A DNA stretch of 64,000 bases. Source: Ridgeia piscesae. Lineage: Eukaryota > Annelida > Polychaeta > Sabellida > Siboglinidae. The stretch covers positions 1 to 64,000 of the forward strand of contig JAODUO010001380.1 of assembly GCA_025642075.2 (NCBI GenBank), written 5' to 3'. Both the position numbers and the translations under genes were made by a program. The notes beneath the pieces are model-generated. The model searched no databases. It worked only from the letters and a program-made list of their open reading frames with translations, and was not told where the DNA came from. Below are positions 38,116 through 49,802 of this stretch, one piece after another (position 1 is the first letter of the stretch; each line of letters begins with the position of its first letter).

Positions 38116-39796
38116 GATAGTTGTGACCCCCATACTGTGAGGGTAATTGTGACCCCTATACTGTGAGGGTAATTGTGACCCCTATACTGTGAGGGTAATT
38201 GTGACCCCTATACTGTGAGGGTAATTGTGATCCCTATACTGTGAGGGTAATTGTGACCCCTATACTGTGAGGGTAATTGTGACCCCTATACTGTGAGGGT
38301 AATTGTGTCCCCATACTGTGAGGGTAATTGTGACCCCTATACTGTGAGGGTAATTGTGACCCCTATACTGTGAGGGTAATTGTGATCCCTATAATGTGAG
38401 GGTAATTGTGACCCCTATACTGTGAGGGTTATTGTGGTCCCTATACTGTGAGGGTAATTGTGATACCTATAATGTGAGGGTAATTGTGATCCCCATACTG
38501 TGAGGGTAATTGTGATCCCCATACTGTGAGGGTAATTGTGATCCCTATACTGTGAGGGTAATTGTGACCCCTATACTGTGAGGGTTATTGTGGTCCCTAT
38601 ACTGTGAGGGTAATTGTGATCCCCATACTGTGAGGGTAATTGTGACCCCTATATTGTGAGGGTAATTGTGACCCCTATACTGGGTGGGTAATTGTGACCC
38701 CTATACTGTGAGGGTAATTGTGATCCCCATACTGTGAGGGTAATTGTGATCCCTATACTGTGAGGGTAATTGTGATCCCCATACTGTGAGGGTAATTGTG
38801 ATCCCTATACTGTGAGGGTAATTGTGATCCCTATACTGTGAGGGTAATTGTGATCCCCATACTGTGAGGGTAATTGTGATCCCTATACTGTGAGGGTAAT
38901 TGTGATCCCCATACTGTGAGGGTAATTGTGATCCCTATACTGTGAGGGTAATTGTGACCCCTATACTGTGAGGGTAATTGTGATCCCCATACTGTGAGGG
39001 TAATTGTGATCCCTATACTGTGAGGGTAATTGTGACCCCTATACTGTGAGGGTCATTGTGATACCTATACTGTGAGGGTAATTGTGATACCTATACTGTG
39101 AGGGTAATTGTGATCTCCATACTGTGAGGGTAATTGTGACCCCTATACTGTGAGGGTAATTGTGATCCCCATACTGTGAGGGTAATTGTGATCCCCATAC
39201 TGTGAGGGTAATTGTGATCCCTATACTGTGAGGGTAATTGTGACCCCTATACTGTGGGGGTAATTTTGATACCTATACTGTGAGGGTAATTGTGATCCCC
39301 ATACTGTGAGGGTAATTGTGATCCCCATACTGTGAGGGTAATTGTGATCCCTATACTTTGAGGGTAATTGTGATCCCCATACTGTGAGGGTAATTGTGAT
39401 CCATATATTGTGAGGGTAATTGTGATACCTATACTGTGAGGGTAATTGTGATACCCATACTGTGAGGGTAATTGAATTCCCTATACTGCGAGGGTAATTG
39501 TGATCCCTATACTGCGAGGGTAATTGTGATCCCTATACTACGAGGATAATTGTGATCCCTATACTGTGAGGGTAATTGTGATCCCTATACTGTGAGGGTA
39601 ATTGTGATCCCTATACTGTGAGGGTAATTGTGATCCCTATACTGTGAGGGTAATTGTGATCCCCATACTGTGAGGGTAATTGTGGCCCTTATACTGTGGG
39701 TCCAAAGATAGACTGCAGTACTGTTGAACTGTTTATAGGTGTGTGAGTATCGAGACGCTAGTGCGGAGCAAAAAGAAAATGTTAGTCTTCACCCAA
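36885..39796. repeat. Tandem segmental duplication, left unit (2.9 kb)
   Basis: The unit starts at CTCTGTCCCGTGATATATCG and ends at CTTCACCCAAA just before 39797, where CTCTGTCCTGTGATATATCG starts the second unit. Each unit consists of the 5' half of the LINE, a 26-bp array and a unique tail containing AAAGATAGACTGCAGTACTG. The LINE continues leftward only in this copy, so the right unit is the duplicate cut by the breakpoint. Confidence 0.88.
38125..39705. repeat. 26-bp minisatellite at the LINE 5' end, about 60 copies
   Basis: Copies of CTGTGAGGGTAATTGTGA followed by CCCCTATA or TCCCCATA. The two variant types are interleaved. On the minus strand, the coding direction of the adjacent LINE, the array lies immediately 5' of the element, in the position of a repeated promoter/5' UTR region. 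Whether it has promoter function cannot be read from sequence. Confidence 0.95.
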
Positions 39797-41160
39797 AGCT
39801 CTGTCCTGTGATATATCGGGACAGTTGAAATCTCTGCAGAGGATTATCTGTTTTTGGTTTAAGTTTCTTGTGATCTTTGTCAGTGTCAGATTTATTCAGT
39901 TCTTGTGTGGTTTCGTCTCATCGATGCAGCATGTAGAATGAGCCTATTAACAGGTTACTTTTGTTTTGGAGTTGTATTTTGACCCTCACAATTTCACAGT
40001 CGCCGTTGAGGTTTGGTTCAACGGAGGATGTGAGGTTCTATAAGCACAAGACCACCTCCTGCTATGTTACAGTCTTTCTGGTAAGCAGTGTAGTAATCTC
40101 GGACCACTTCACTGCTCTTTATGTTTTTGTTAAGCCAGGATATACAACCACAGATAACACCTGATTTTATGTAATTTGTGGATGTTTCAAGGTTGGCTCT
40201 TTTATTCACCACACTGCGACAATTTACTGTAGTGACATGCATGGACATCGAACTATCATCTGCACTATAGTCACTGAAGAGGTTAATGCTGATCAACTTA
40301 CTGAAGACTACAGTAACTGTAAGCATATACTCAGTAACAGAAGTACGTACGCACATATGTGCTGACAACCCCATGTACAAAACAGTCATTTTGAAACTCG
40401 ATTGACCCTTTAGGGTTTTTCAGTGGAAGGCCAAATAGAGATGAGCTTGCTCTGGAGTTGGTGGGTTTAGCTTTCTTGGAAGAGGATGATGAGTTATTGA
40501 ATGTTCTTGTTGGGGTTCTTTCAATTTCTCTGACATTTGTTGATCTGTTTATTTGGGACTGCTAGTGAAGAGTGGGTTGACGGTTGGAGAGACTGATTCA
40601 AGAGTGATGTTGGTATCAGCAATTGGTTCGTAGAAGCCAGGAGAGATTTCAAAGCTTCAGAAGGTGAAGCTTCATATATGAAGTGTTTGGTTCCTACAGC
40701 ACAGCCACTGTATGTTTGAGCGTTGTAACAAGCTACAATCTTTGGTGCACATTTCAAGACCTGACTGGTGGTACCATGTGCTGCATTCATCACAGCTTCT
40801 TCGGTGGGTGACCATGAGACAGCGAGCTTGCAAAAGCCACATGTGTAACACAGGTAGATGCCTTGGACTGGGGTTGGTTTGAGTGTTTCCCGAAAGGAAG
40901 AGGGTAATAATTGCCAGTGTCTTGTTACTGTTTGGACTTGGTCACGTAAATTGCGCTGAGTTGAAGGAATGGCGTGAGAAGACTACAGGACAAATATTGC
41001 CTTTACCGAGTTAGTTTCAGGAGCATCGAAGGATGTGAAAAGAATCTATTGGAGGCTAGTACACATACAACTGTATGATCAAAAGCACAAACAGGAATCC
41101 TTGGAACATCGTTGTGCACTGGTGGATGATGAGAGACTGGCGACTGGTGACTGGTAGTTA
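39797..41160 (-). mobile_element. Non-LTR retrotransposon, 5' part (copy 2, cut by duplication breakpoint)
   Basis: Nearly identical to 36885-38115 and part of the right duplication unit. It includes the upstream open stretch (40521-40793, with ASPSEALKSLLASTNQLL) and the endonuclease N-terminus (40018-40270, SVVNKRANLETS and SSEVVRDYYTAYQKD). It retains about 125 bp at 40347-40480 that copy 1 has lost. It ends abruptly at 39797, where the tail of the left duplication unit begins. Confidence 0.85.
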
Positions 41161-41189
41161 TTGATAGTTGTGACACCCAACAGGAAATT

Positions 41190-42778
41190 TCCTATGGAGG
41201 GTAATTGTGACCCCTTTATACTGTGAGGGTAATTGTGACCCCTATACTGTGAGGGTAATTGTGATCCCTATACTGTGAGGGTAATTGTGATCCCTATACT
41301 GTGAGGGTAATTGTGATCCCATACTGTGAGGGTAATTGTGATCCCCATACTGTGAGGGTAATTGTGATCCCCATACTGTGAGGGTAATTGTGATCCCCTA
41401 TTAGTTTTGTAAAAGGGTAATTGTGATCCCCTATACTGTGAGGGTAATTGTGACCCCTATACTGTGAGGGTAATTGTGACCCCTATACTGTGAGGGTAAT
41501 TGTGACCCCTATACTGTGAGGGTAATTGTGACCCCTATACTGTGAGGGTAATTGTGACCCCTATACTGTGAGGGTAATTGTGACCCCTATACTGTGAGGG
41601 TAATTGTGATCCCTATACTGTGAGGGTAATTGTGATCCCTATACTGTGAGGGTAATTGTGATCCCTATACTGTGAGGGTAATTGTGATCCCCATACTGTG
41701 AGGGTAATTGTGATCCCCTATACTGTGAGGGTAATTGTGACCCCTATACTGTGAGGGTAATTGTGACCCCTATACTGTGAGGGTAATTGTGACCCCTATA
41801 CTGTGAGGGTAATTGTGATCCCCTATACTGTGAGGGTAATTGTGATCCCCATACTGTGAGGGTAATTGTGATCCCTATACTGTGAGGGTAATTGTGATCC
41901 CTATACTGTGAGGGTAATTGTGATCCCTATACTGTGAGGGTAATTGTGATCCCCTATACTGTGAGGGTAATTGTGATCCCTATACTGTGAGGGTAATTGT
42001 GACCCCTATACTGTGAGGGTAATTGTGACCCCTATACTGTGAGGGTAATTGTGACCCCTATACTGTGAGGGTAATTGTGAATCTGGTAATTGTGACCCCT
42101 ATACTGTGAGGGTAATTGTGACCCCTATACTGTGAGGGTAATTGTGATCCCCTATACTGTGAGGGTAATTGTGATCCCTATACTGTGAGGGTAATTGTGA
42201 TCCCTATACTGTGAGGGTAATTGTGATCCCCATACTGTGAGGGTAATTGTGATCCCCATACTGTGAGGGTAATTGTGATCCCCATACTGTGAGGGTAATT
42301 GTGACCCCTATACTGTGAGGGTAATTGTGACCCCTATACTGTGAGGGTAATTGTGACCCCTATACTGTGAGGGTAATTGTGACCCCTATACTGTGAGGGT
42401 AATTGTGACCCCTATACTGTGAGGGTAATTGTGATCCCTATACTGTGAGGGTAATTGTGACCCCTATACTGTGAGGGTAATTGTGATCCCCTATACTGTG
42501 AGGGTAATTGTGATCCCCATATGAGGGTATGTGACCCTATGTGAGGGTAATTGTGATCCCCATACTGTGAGGGTAATTGTGATCCCCATACTGTGAGGGT
42601 AATTGTGACCCCTATACTGTGAGGGTAATTGTGACCCCTATACTGTGAGGGTAATTGTGACCCCTATACTGTGAGGGTAATTGTGACCCCTATACTGTGA
42701 GGGTAATTGTGATCCCCATATACTGAGGGTAATTGTGACCCCTATACTGTGAGGGTAATTGTGATCCCTATACTGTAG
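41190..42778. repeat. 26-bp minisatellite at the LINE 5' end, second array, about 60 copies
   Basis: Same unit as 38125-39705. Homogeneous, with irregular units near 41398 and 42085, and a shortened stretch near 42520-42540. The similar size and content of the two arrays fit duplication of the whole block followed by separate drift. Confidence 0.95.
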
Positions 42779-42859
42779 GTCTAAAGATAGACTGCAGTAC
42801 TGTTGAACTGTATATAGGTGAGTATCAAGATGCAAAAAAAGTCGGTCTTCACCCAAACT

Positions 42860-43473
42860 GGGCCCCAGGGCGGCACTGGGAATACGACTGACAAGGGGCC
42901 TGTTAGTTGAAAGGTTACTGTGTTTATTTGGTGTGGAATTTATTTAATTTCTATTGGTACTAGCAGCATATTAACACAATGGACCTCAGCTGTTGAGTAA
43001 TGTGACAAAGGGCACCTTGATCTATATTGTGTATGTTTTAATTTCAGATTACAGGTGCAATTTAATGTACCCAGGTAGTTTGTGTTTGTTTCGTTCACAT
43101 TTCATTGTGAAGGAACATGCTTTTGTTTGAGTTGTGTTTTGTGAGCTTATAGTTGTTGTTTACATTTTGGCAAAATGTAATTTATGGTAAATCAGCTGGA
43201 AGTGTTATTGAAGGGTTATGTTCTAAACATGATAGTGCTGAACATCTGTGAATTTTTTTGTAAGAGCTGATAGATTGTGTGATGTTAACGATAACAATAG
43301 AGCCATACAAAATATTGCATCTGACATATGTGCACATGACCAATATATATAAATATATTATACTTGTAGTAATCAACTGCACTTATTATACAGGGCTCTG
43401 CTAAATTGGCAGGTGACACCAGTATTTTTAACTAACCATACGTCCCGAGTGGCAATGTATGCGCTGTACTTAC
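42860..43473. other. Unique AT-rich stretch without recognised feature
   Basis: Lies between the duplication and the candidate membrane exon at 43474-43671. The minus-strand open frame at 43182-43382 has no supporting evidence. Confidence 0.5.
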
Positions 43474-43671
43474 TGTGATATGAAGGCAAATAATCTTATC
43501 AAACAGTGGAGCTATTTGCCTCACCCCAGCTGTTATTATCACCACTTCCAATGTACACAAGATAGTTAGAATCACAGCAGAGAGAAACCATGTAAGCAGC
43601 ACAGCCAACACACTGGGCCAGTAACATGTAAAGCACATATACAGGTGTGCCCGAACCCGCTGACATTTGAC
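43474..43671 (-). CDS. Candidate exon of an unidentified membrane protein gene
   Basis: Open stretch of exactly 66 codons, phase 0 at both ends, between the acceptor AAACAACCAG and the donor GTAAGT on the minus strand (an alternative acceptor, ATGTCAG, lies 12 nt further in, also phase 0). It encodes VKCQRVRAHLYMCFTCYW, then the hydrophobic SVLAVLLTWFLSAVILTI, then LCTLEVVIITAGVRQ and IAPLFDKIICLHIT. One long or two short membrane segments are likely. I do not recognise the family. The phase matches the exon at 46711-46839, so the two may belong to one gene. Confidence 0.5.
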
Positions 43672-44703
43672 CTGGTTGTTTATAAACGTCACATCTTGTC
43701 CTAGCTAGTCGCAGTCCCAGCCACACACCTTAATCAAGTATTCACTCAACACACCCAAGTTATTTCGCAACCAGCTGGCACTACATTCATTCATGGGTGA
43801 AATGCCGATGAAAAATTTGTCTCTTTTTTCATAGAATTCCTACTGCCCTGTCAAAACCGATTTGATTTTTGGTTTCATCAGACGTACCCTGTAAGAGACT
43901 CATGAATGTTAAGTGTAATAATAATAACTTTATTATTTAGATATTCATTTGCGGAAGGAACTCTATGTTGCACTAATGCTGGATGGTGGGCAGAGATGAG
44001 GCTATTGTATGAAAATAATAATTAAAAATTTGTATAGCTCTCAATTAAAAATTCCTCTCTGGCATTTTACAAATACACAAATGATAATTAATATGCAACA
44101 GTTTATATATAATTGATGTGTAAATTTAATTTTTGCCACATTCAGTAGTCAAGCCCAGATATGTGAATTCTCACTGACCCTTTAAACCAGTACATATTTG
44201 TATGGCTGGTATCGGTAACGATATGCTGCAAAGCACCACCAAAAAGAAAGCTGCAAACTGTGTTCACAGCATTGTGAACAAGTTTACTAATCAATATTCA
44301 ATAATAATTTATTTTGAATATATGTTTATTCCTGAATAATCAATAATGTTGACTGAAATGTTCAGATTCTAAACAAACATTCCATCATAAATTCAATCAA
44401 CTTGTGATTTAATGAATACCTACCGATTTTACTAGACGGTTGTCAGGGTTCCTAAATTCAAGATTACCAATTGCTTTTATATTCAATGAACTTCATGCTA
44501 ATGATTAAGACCCTGAAGAATGCTGGGTAATAGAACTTGTTTTCAGATTTCTTGTTGTCAACTTGTGACAATGTATTATTAAGTATATTACATACAAATA
44601 GTATGATTTAACACAACCTGCTGCCCTGGCTGCTGGTAATTAACATGTACCTCAGGCTCCAACACTGATATTTAGCATCATCAAAATAGGCTTTCAGCAG
44701 CAC
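43672..44703. other. Probable intron, AT-rich, no recognised feature
   Basis: Between the candidate membrane exon and the TIR element. No repeats, exons or transposon domains recognised. Confidence 0.4.
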
Positions 44704-46155
44704 CTAAAGCCTGGCACACGAGCGGATCGGTCGCACCATGCCAGCTCACAAGGCCAGCGGCTGAGCTAGATTCCTTATCACTGCTGCCTGCATACGAGTC
44801 AATCTAGCTGAGCTGCCAACTCAGCCCTCATTGCTTTGTGCAGCATCCTTCCTGGAAAGATGACATCCATTGCCACAGATAGATACCCTGTAATTATAGC
44901 ACGGAACAGGAAAACTTGTGCGGTCATCGATACCACGATTTGCGCCGACAAGTTTGATATCAATGAAGCCCACAGTCATAAGGTAGCCAACTACAACCAA
45001 CCCGCCATTCATAAATGGCGGGAGAATGTATAATTCATGGTGCGAGAATTTATTATACTTTTATCCCACTAGCAAATAAAATGCAATATTGCAAAATATA
45101 AGAACTAGATCAATTAAGTGCAAGAAATCCACGAAAACAACTATGTCTACGTGAAATATGTGCGTTATTACATAATTGGTCATACATTATTACTTTAACA
45201 GGCAGGAGCACATCATCACATTATCAGTCAAAAATTATGACATTATCGGGCAGCAAGTTAATTTCATTATCGGATGATTTTATTACATTATTGGGTGTTT
45301 TTATTACACTATGAAGCACTCATTATATCAACTGGCGATTATTATATTATCGGTTGTAACAAACGTCGGCAACCTTTTACTTTCTGATCTAACCACGAAA
45401 ACGACCTCCTACAGCCGCCAAACTTCTCATAAAAAAGCATATCTTCTAAAATCATTATAATTTCACATAAAGAATAAAATTAACAAATTAAATTTGTGCA
45501 AAACTCTACATCATTTGTAACGCCTACCGTAACATTAGTAATTTATCACGCTGTTGCTATATAAATGACCTTTAAAAATTCAAATTTTATCCTAAACCCT
45601 AAAGTAACCTTTACCCTAAGCTAACTTTATAACTACAGTGTAATCCTAAACTTACACTAAATCTCAAAACGAACACTGCTAGTGCTAGCAAAACATCCCT
45701 CAACACAGTACGGATGTTATGGTAATCATAGAGCTAGCGTAGCCACCGCCGATGATGTAAAGTTGCCGGCAAGTTTTGCATGAGTTTGTTTCGTGAATTT
45801 ATTTGTTTCAGTAACTGTAAGTTTTTTTTTATAAAAACAGAAATTGTCTCACACATGAATGTGTTTGTCGCTGCCATTTTTTGATCGTGATCATCGCGAC
45901 ATGTGATCACAGTACGTGATATCATTGTCTGGATTACTTTCGCAGCTGCGCTGATAGAACATGTTACCCGCAGACAAGAGAATCGGGCTTACGCGATGCT
46001 GATAAAAACACATCGGATAATCTTTCCCCCGCCTCGCAAGGCCAGCTACTGAGCTAGATCGCCCACACACGAGAAGATCGGCTGGAGAAAGTTCCGAGAA
46101 ACGCATCATGAGCTGGTGCCGCACGGCCAATCCACTCGTATGTGCTGGGCTTTAG
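44704..46155. mobile_element. Candidate non-autonomous DNA transposon with terminal inverted repeats
   Basis: The left end CTAAAGCCTGGCACACGAGC and the reverse complement of the right end, CTAAAGCCCAGCACATACGA, are related terminal inverted repeats; similarity continues through (C/T)GGAT(C/T)GG(T/C)CG. Subterminal AAGGCCAGC..CTGAGCTAGAT occurs near both ends (44751 and 46039) in direct orientation. The interior has no transposase. It contains a run of ACATTATCGG-like words (45190-45360). A target-site duplication could not be defined because the ends themselves read TAAAG...CTTTA. Confidence 0.7.
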
Positions 46156-46710
46156 AATTAAAGGTTACCTGTACCAATTAGTGACAAAGTGACAATAGAT
46201 GAGTGCATTGTACTGCACAACAATATTTATTAGGTATGAATACTAACAATATATGGAGATCCACTGTGTTTACATAGAATCCCACTGCACATCCGCAGAT
46301 GAAGTGCCGGAGCTATAGCTCATTTAATATACATCCGGATCAGGACCAATAGCAACAGCCTTTATCAATTATTGCAAATAAATGGCTCTTCTGTTGTCAC
46401 ATTGTTGTATCGAATGCCTTGTTGTATTGGTTCCCTATTAATATAATTAATAATATATATATATATATATAAGTGGTTATTTAAAAGAAAATATATTTCA
46501 ATGTTTACATTACTTGTGAAATAGCATATAGTTACACAACAGTTGGTTACATTTTCTGATTTATTTTGTTTTTATACCGTATTTAACAAAGTAACCACAA
46601 CAAAATGTATTTCTGAATAAACAGAATATCCCAAAGACGTGCAAGACTAAGTACAATTACATTTTTTTGTTCCCATTTATATTGTTTTCATTGTTGTAAG
46701 TATCACTGAC

Positions 46711-46839
46711 CGCAATCTCATAGAACAAATCGTCCACAAACATTGAAAGGTTCATTGTGTATTGCGCCACAGGCCGATTATGTTTATACCAAAATAATAA
46801 CAAGTCGATGTTGCTGCCTGACGTCAACCAGGACAGTGA
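46711..46839 (-). CDS. Candidate exon 2 of an unidentified gene head-to-head with IFT46
   Basis: Open stretch of exactly 43 codons, phase 0 at both ends, between the acceptor ATTTCTCCAG and a donor GTCAGT on the minus strand. It encodes SLSWLTSGSNIDLLLFWY, KHNRPVAQYTMNL and SMFVDDLFYEIA. The 75-bp intron to the previous exon begins with a strong GTAAGT (46914-46909). The symmetric phase and the clean splice signals argue for a real exon. I cannot assign a family. Confidence 0.5.
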
Positions 46840-46914
46840 CTGGAGAAATCTATCACTTTGCGAGGGTAAAACATCACACGATATGATGGCCATGCAAGAT
46901 GAAATATTACTTAC

Positions 46915-47111
46915 GTTGTCGAATAGTGTACGCAAGACATTCCCCCAAGACTGGGAGCAGAAGCGGAATCTGTAGCCAGTTCAGGGAGAGAATTCATTTC
47001 TTCGGTTTCATCGATAAGTCCGATCGCATCTTCCAAACAGACGTCATCAACAACACCGGCGGGTGGAGAAGCAGAGTCGGTTGCCTCATCCTTCTTGCTT
47101 ACGTAACTCAT
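46915..47111 (-). CDS. Candidate first exon of an unidentified gene head-to-head with IFT46
   Basis: Starts at an ATG with A at -3 (TTAAAATGA). It encodes an acidic N-terminus, MSYVSKKDEATDSAS, then PPAGVVDDVCLEDAIGLIDE and LPELATDSASAPSLGG. As written, this frame leaves the exon at the GTAAGT donor in phase 2, which does not fit the next exon (phase 0). In the frame that fits, the end of this exon reads NVLRTLFDN. The change of frame would occur exactly at the run GGGGG (46942-46946 region). A missing G in the sequence, a polymorphism, or a different downstream exon could each explain this. The gene runs leftward, opposite to IFT46, with about 400 bp between the two ATGs. Confidence 0.5.
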
Positions 47112-47509
47112 TTTAACGGCGCCTTTAAGATATGTTGATGTACAGCCTGCTTTAAAATGTGTACATCATAATGCACATATGTTGTAATAGACAGTCCATT
47201 GGTGATTATTCACAAATTTAATCTGCATTAATGTTGATGTTGCGGCCAGCGCCAATCAGTCACCAGCTGTCGTATGGTTTCGCATTGTCTATTATTATGG
47301 CGTGTTATCACAACAACGAATATTGATAAATTGTTAGCATAATTAAATAACTTTATTGCCATAATAAATATCCAGTAATAGATGTATTTTTAAATGTATT
47401 ATTAGTGTAAATACGATAATTTGTGAAAGAGGCCAGCTTCACGTGAACGGTTTACCCATAATTCCACAGCCCGGCGACATTCCTTCCTGCAACAAAACTC
47501 CTTGGATCG
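47112..47509. promoter_or_regulatory. Candidate shared promoter between IFT46 and the divergent gene
   Basis: About 400 bp separate the IFT46 ATG (47510) from the ATG of the divergent candidate gene (47111). A CCAAT word (GCGCCAATCAG, near 47248) lies inside. No convincing RFX X-box, the usual ciliary gene motif, was found. Bidirectional activity is inferred from the layout. Confidence 0.4.
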
Positions 47510-47542
47510 ATGGACGAAGTGTCAGAAGAAGATCGCCAAAAA
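47510..47542 (+). CDS. IFT46: IFT46 exon 1, start of coding
   Basis: ATG at 47510 gives MDEVSEEDRQK and ends in phase 0 at the donor GTACGC. IFT46 is a core subunit of intraflagellar transport complex B, needed for cilium assembly. In Chlamydomonas its N-terminal region binds ODA16, the adaptor for outer dynein arms, while the conserved C-terminal part contacts IFT52 in the complex. The exon itself is too short for similarity; it is assigned because the next exons start in phase 0 and no other in-frame ATG precedes them. The frame upstream of the ATG is open for a short distance, so an earlier start is not excluded. Confidence 0.75.
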
Positions 47543-49702
47543 GTACGCGTTTTACATAGTGTATAGTTACTATCCATGTCCATGTTGTTACAAGTAATGT
47601 TACTGTGTTGATAAATCACGGATGTTTACAACTGGTGTAAATTGTTGTTGTGAAATTATATCTTGACGCGGTTGTCACAACAACGACGACGCCAAGACCC
47701 AAACCAGTGGCAGTGCAGTGGTCCTGTGGCCGTGTTCTAGTTGTTTCCAATACTCGGCTGGGTTCTATTAATTGACTAGTCTGTATCTATTTTGGTTACA
47801 ATGTTATCATCTGATGAGATCGTGTTGAAGTAGACAGTCTTTTTCGAGAATATTTACGCCAAGTCAATCTGTCTATATATGCATATACTATGGGCTATGG
47901 CTATGCTGACACTGACTGACTGAGAGTGACTCAGTGAGGCTGAACCTGAGGGGCCGACTTCGATTGAGCTACTCGAGTTACTCGCGTAACCCCAATGTGG
48001 TTTATGATAATTTACACTGAGCGCGCAGTACTACGCATGTAATCCAACTGAACAGCGATGATCGTGATAAAAAAAACTTATGTAAATAAATAAAATAAAG
48101 TAATCAGTTGTTTAGTGTGTAAATTGTGACGTTCATCTTCTTGGTCTTAAATTATAATTCATAGAATGTGGTGACTTTAATCCATATTTACATGATTGTG
48201 TCATGTAATGTTTAATTAATTTCTTGTGCAGTAGGGGCCTACGTACCCTATTGGTTGTCACTGCTAATGACGTCAATTACTCGAGTGAATCCTGTACAAC
48301 TTGCGATTGTCTCGAGTAGCGGTCTTGAAGACTCACCTTGCTAATCTAGGTCAAAAATGGTCACATGCTCGACTGTTTGATTGGGACTCTGGTTACGCGA
48401 GTTACTCGCGTAGCTCAGTCGAAGTCAGCCAGGGTGTTCACTGCCAGGGACCAGGCCCAATGCACTTGTCGTCCTCAGAACTCAGTTCTTCTTTTACATC
48501 CCAAATTGAGATAGGACCGGCATTAACATGATTCTCCAATTCACAAGTGATACACAGTCCCCCATGTTGAGAGCCTGGTTTTAACATCAAATATATGAGG
48601 CACACTAAAAGTCTTCTAGTCTTAGATAAGTTGAACATATCTTTAAATTCTGCCGTCATTTTAAAACATACCTTTATAACCTTGCCTATCCACCACAGCT
48701 CCCTGGCATAACAATCAATCTGATGACAAATTTTGACAACTGGAATTGTTAACTCAGTTAACTGTTTTAGATTGATGCGTCTCTGAGCTTGGTTTGTAAG
48801 GAATTAGACACTATAGACTTTACCTTATTATTATTATTATTATTTCAGAAAAGAATTGATACAGACAGGCTTATTTTAATGCACATATACATAAGACTAA
48901 GTCTTAATTGTAGCATGTTATCATTTGTCATATTTATTAATATGCATCTGTGTAATTACACAAAGTGTCAACACATATTTTGCTAGGTTATTCGTTATCA
49001 CTGTCGTGTATATAATGTTTTTTCTTGAAAATTGTAATAACTGAAGGTGCTGCCACTTAGCATACTGTTGATACATTATATTGTCATATTGTGTTGGGAA
49101 ATAACCCAATAACACTGACATATCCAAACATCGCTAACTGACTCTAACTGACAGGCAAATAGTTAAGTAAATATTTCTGTTTAATCAACTTGAGTACTGT
49201 GACATCAGCATAATACAGAATAACATTGAAAATGGGTCAATATAATGAGAGTTTGCCCTAGACATATGTAGTTTACTGGCTTACCTAACCATAAACATGC
49301 CAGGGGACATAAGATCTTACTAGGGACAGAATGCTTCATCAGAGGCTAGATCCATTGCTAATTTAACTTGCTGGCATTTCACAGAACGTTCATTTTGTTT
49401 TTAATTTCTGTTATAGCAGCGTCAGTGTATGGACTTACTGTAAAACTCATGTTGTGATTGGTTGGCATGGATCTCAATTATATGGTAGGTGATAAAATGG
49501 GTCTTGGAGCTGTTGCGTCAAGATAAACAAATTCTCTGGCTCTGTAAGCTAGGGGTCTTTGAGCATAATTTGCATTAGTTAATGGTGTAAAATAAAAATA
49601 TTATTTTGCAAAGTGCATATGTACACTAGGTCCTCACAATGTTTTGGGAATGTGCATGAGGACGTGTGTTGTAAACAGTTGTAGTGCATGTTGCATTTTC
49701 AG
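47543..49702 (+). other. IFT46 intron 1
   Basis: Holds the TIR element at 47952-48430 and a short TTA run at 48823-48845. Open frames here (48301-48531, 48438-48659, 48789-48986) lack support. Confidence 0.6.
47952..48430. mobile_element. MITE-like element with 40-bp terminal inverted repeats
   Basis: The left end GGCCGACTTCGATTGAGCTA, continuing CTCGAGTTACTCGCGTAACC, matches the reverse complement of the right end with 4 mismatches in 40 bp. The repeats contain CTCGAGTTACTCGCG-type near-palindromes, also present inside at about 48280-48320. Total length 479 bp with no coding capacity. No clear target-site duplication. It sits in intron 1 of IFT46. Confidence 0.8.
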
Positions 49703-49802
49703 GGCAGCCTCCATCAGAACCAACCCTATGACGAGTCCCTTGATGTTCCTGATGCTGAAAGTCAGTGTACTCCCTCTCCCAGGGTATTGAACCCCCTCAA
49801 AG
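49703..49802 (+). CDS. IFT46: IFT46 alternative exon 2a
   Basis: Exon of 100 nt, acceptor CATTTTCAG, donor GTACCA, entered in phase 0 and left in phase 1. It encodes GSLHQNQPYDESLDVPDAES and then QCTPSPRVLNPLK. The core NQPYDESLDV is repeated exactly in exons 2b and 2c and resembles the N-Q-P-H-D-E-E motif near the N-terminus of Chlamydomonas IFT46 (from memory). The tail differs from the other two versions. A second possible donor (CCCAGG/GTATTG) would leave in phase 0 and break the frame into exon 3, so I chose the donor at 49803. Confidence 0.85.

Larger units (their letters stand above)
39797..42853. repeat. Tandem segmental duplication, right unit (about 3.05 kb)
   Basis: Second unit of the duplication described at 36885-39796. 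It ends at CTTCACCCAAA near 42853, after which the sequence becomes unique (CTGGGCCCCAGGGCGG). Confidence 0.88.

Noticed and set aside
47670..47692. RFX X-box for a ciliary gene (GTTGTCACAACAAC)
   Set aside because: It deviates from the GTNRCC half-site and lies inside intron 1, downstream of the IFT46 start.
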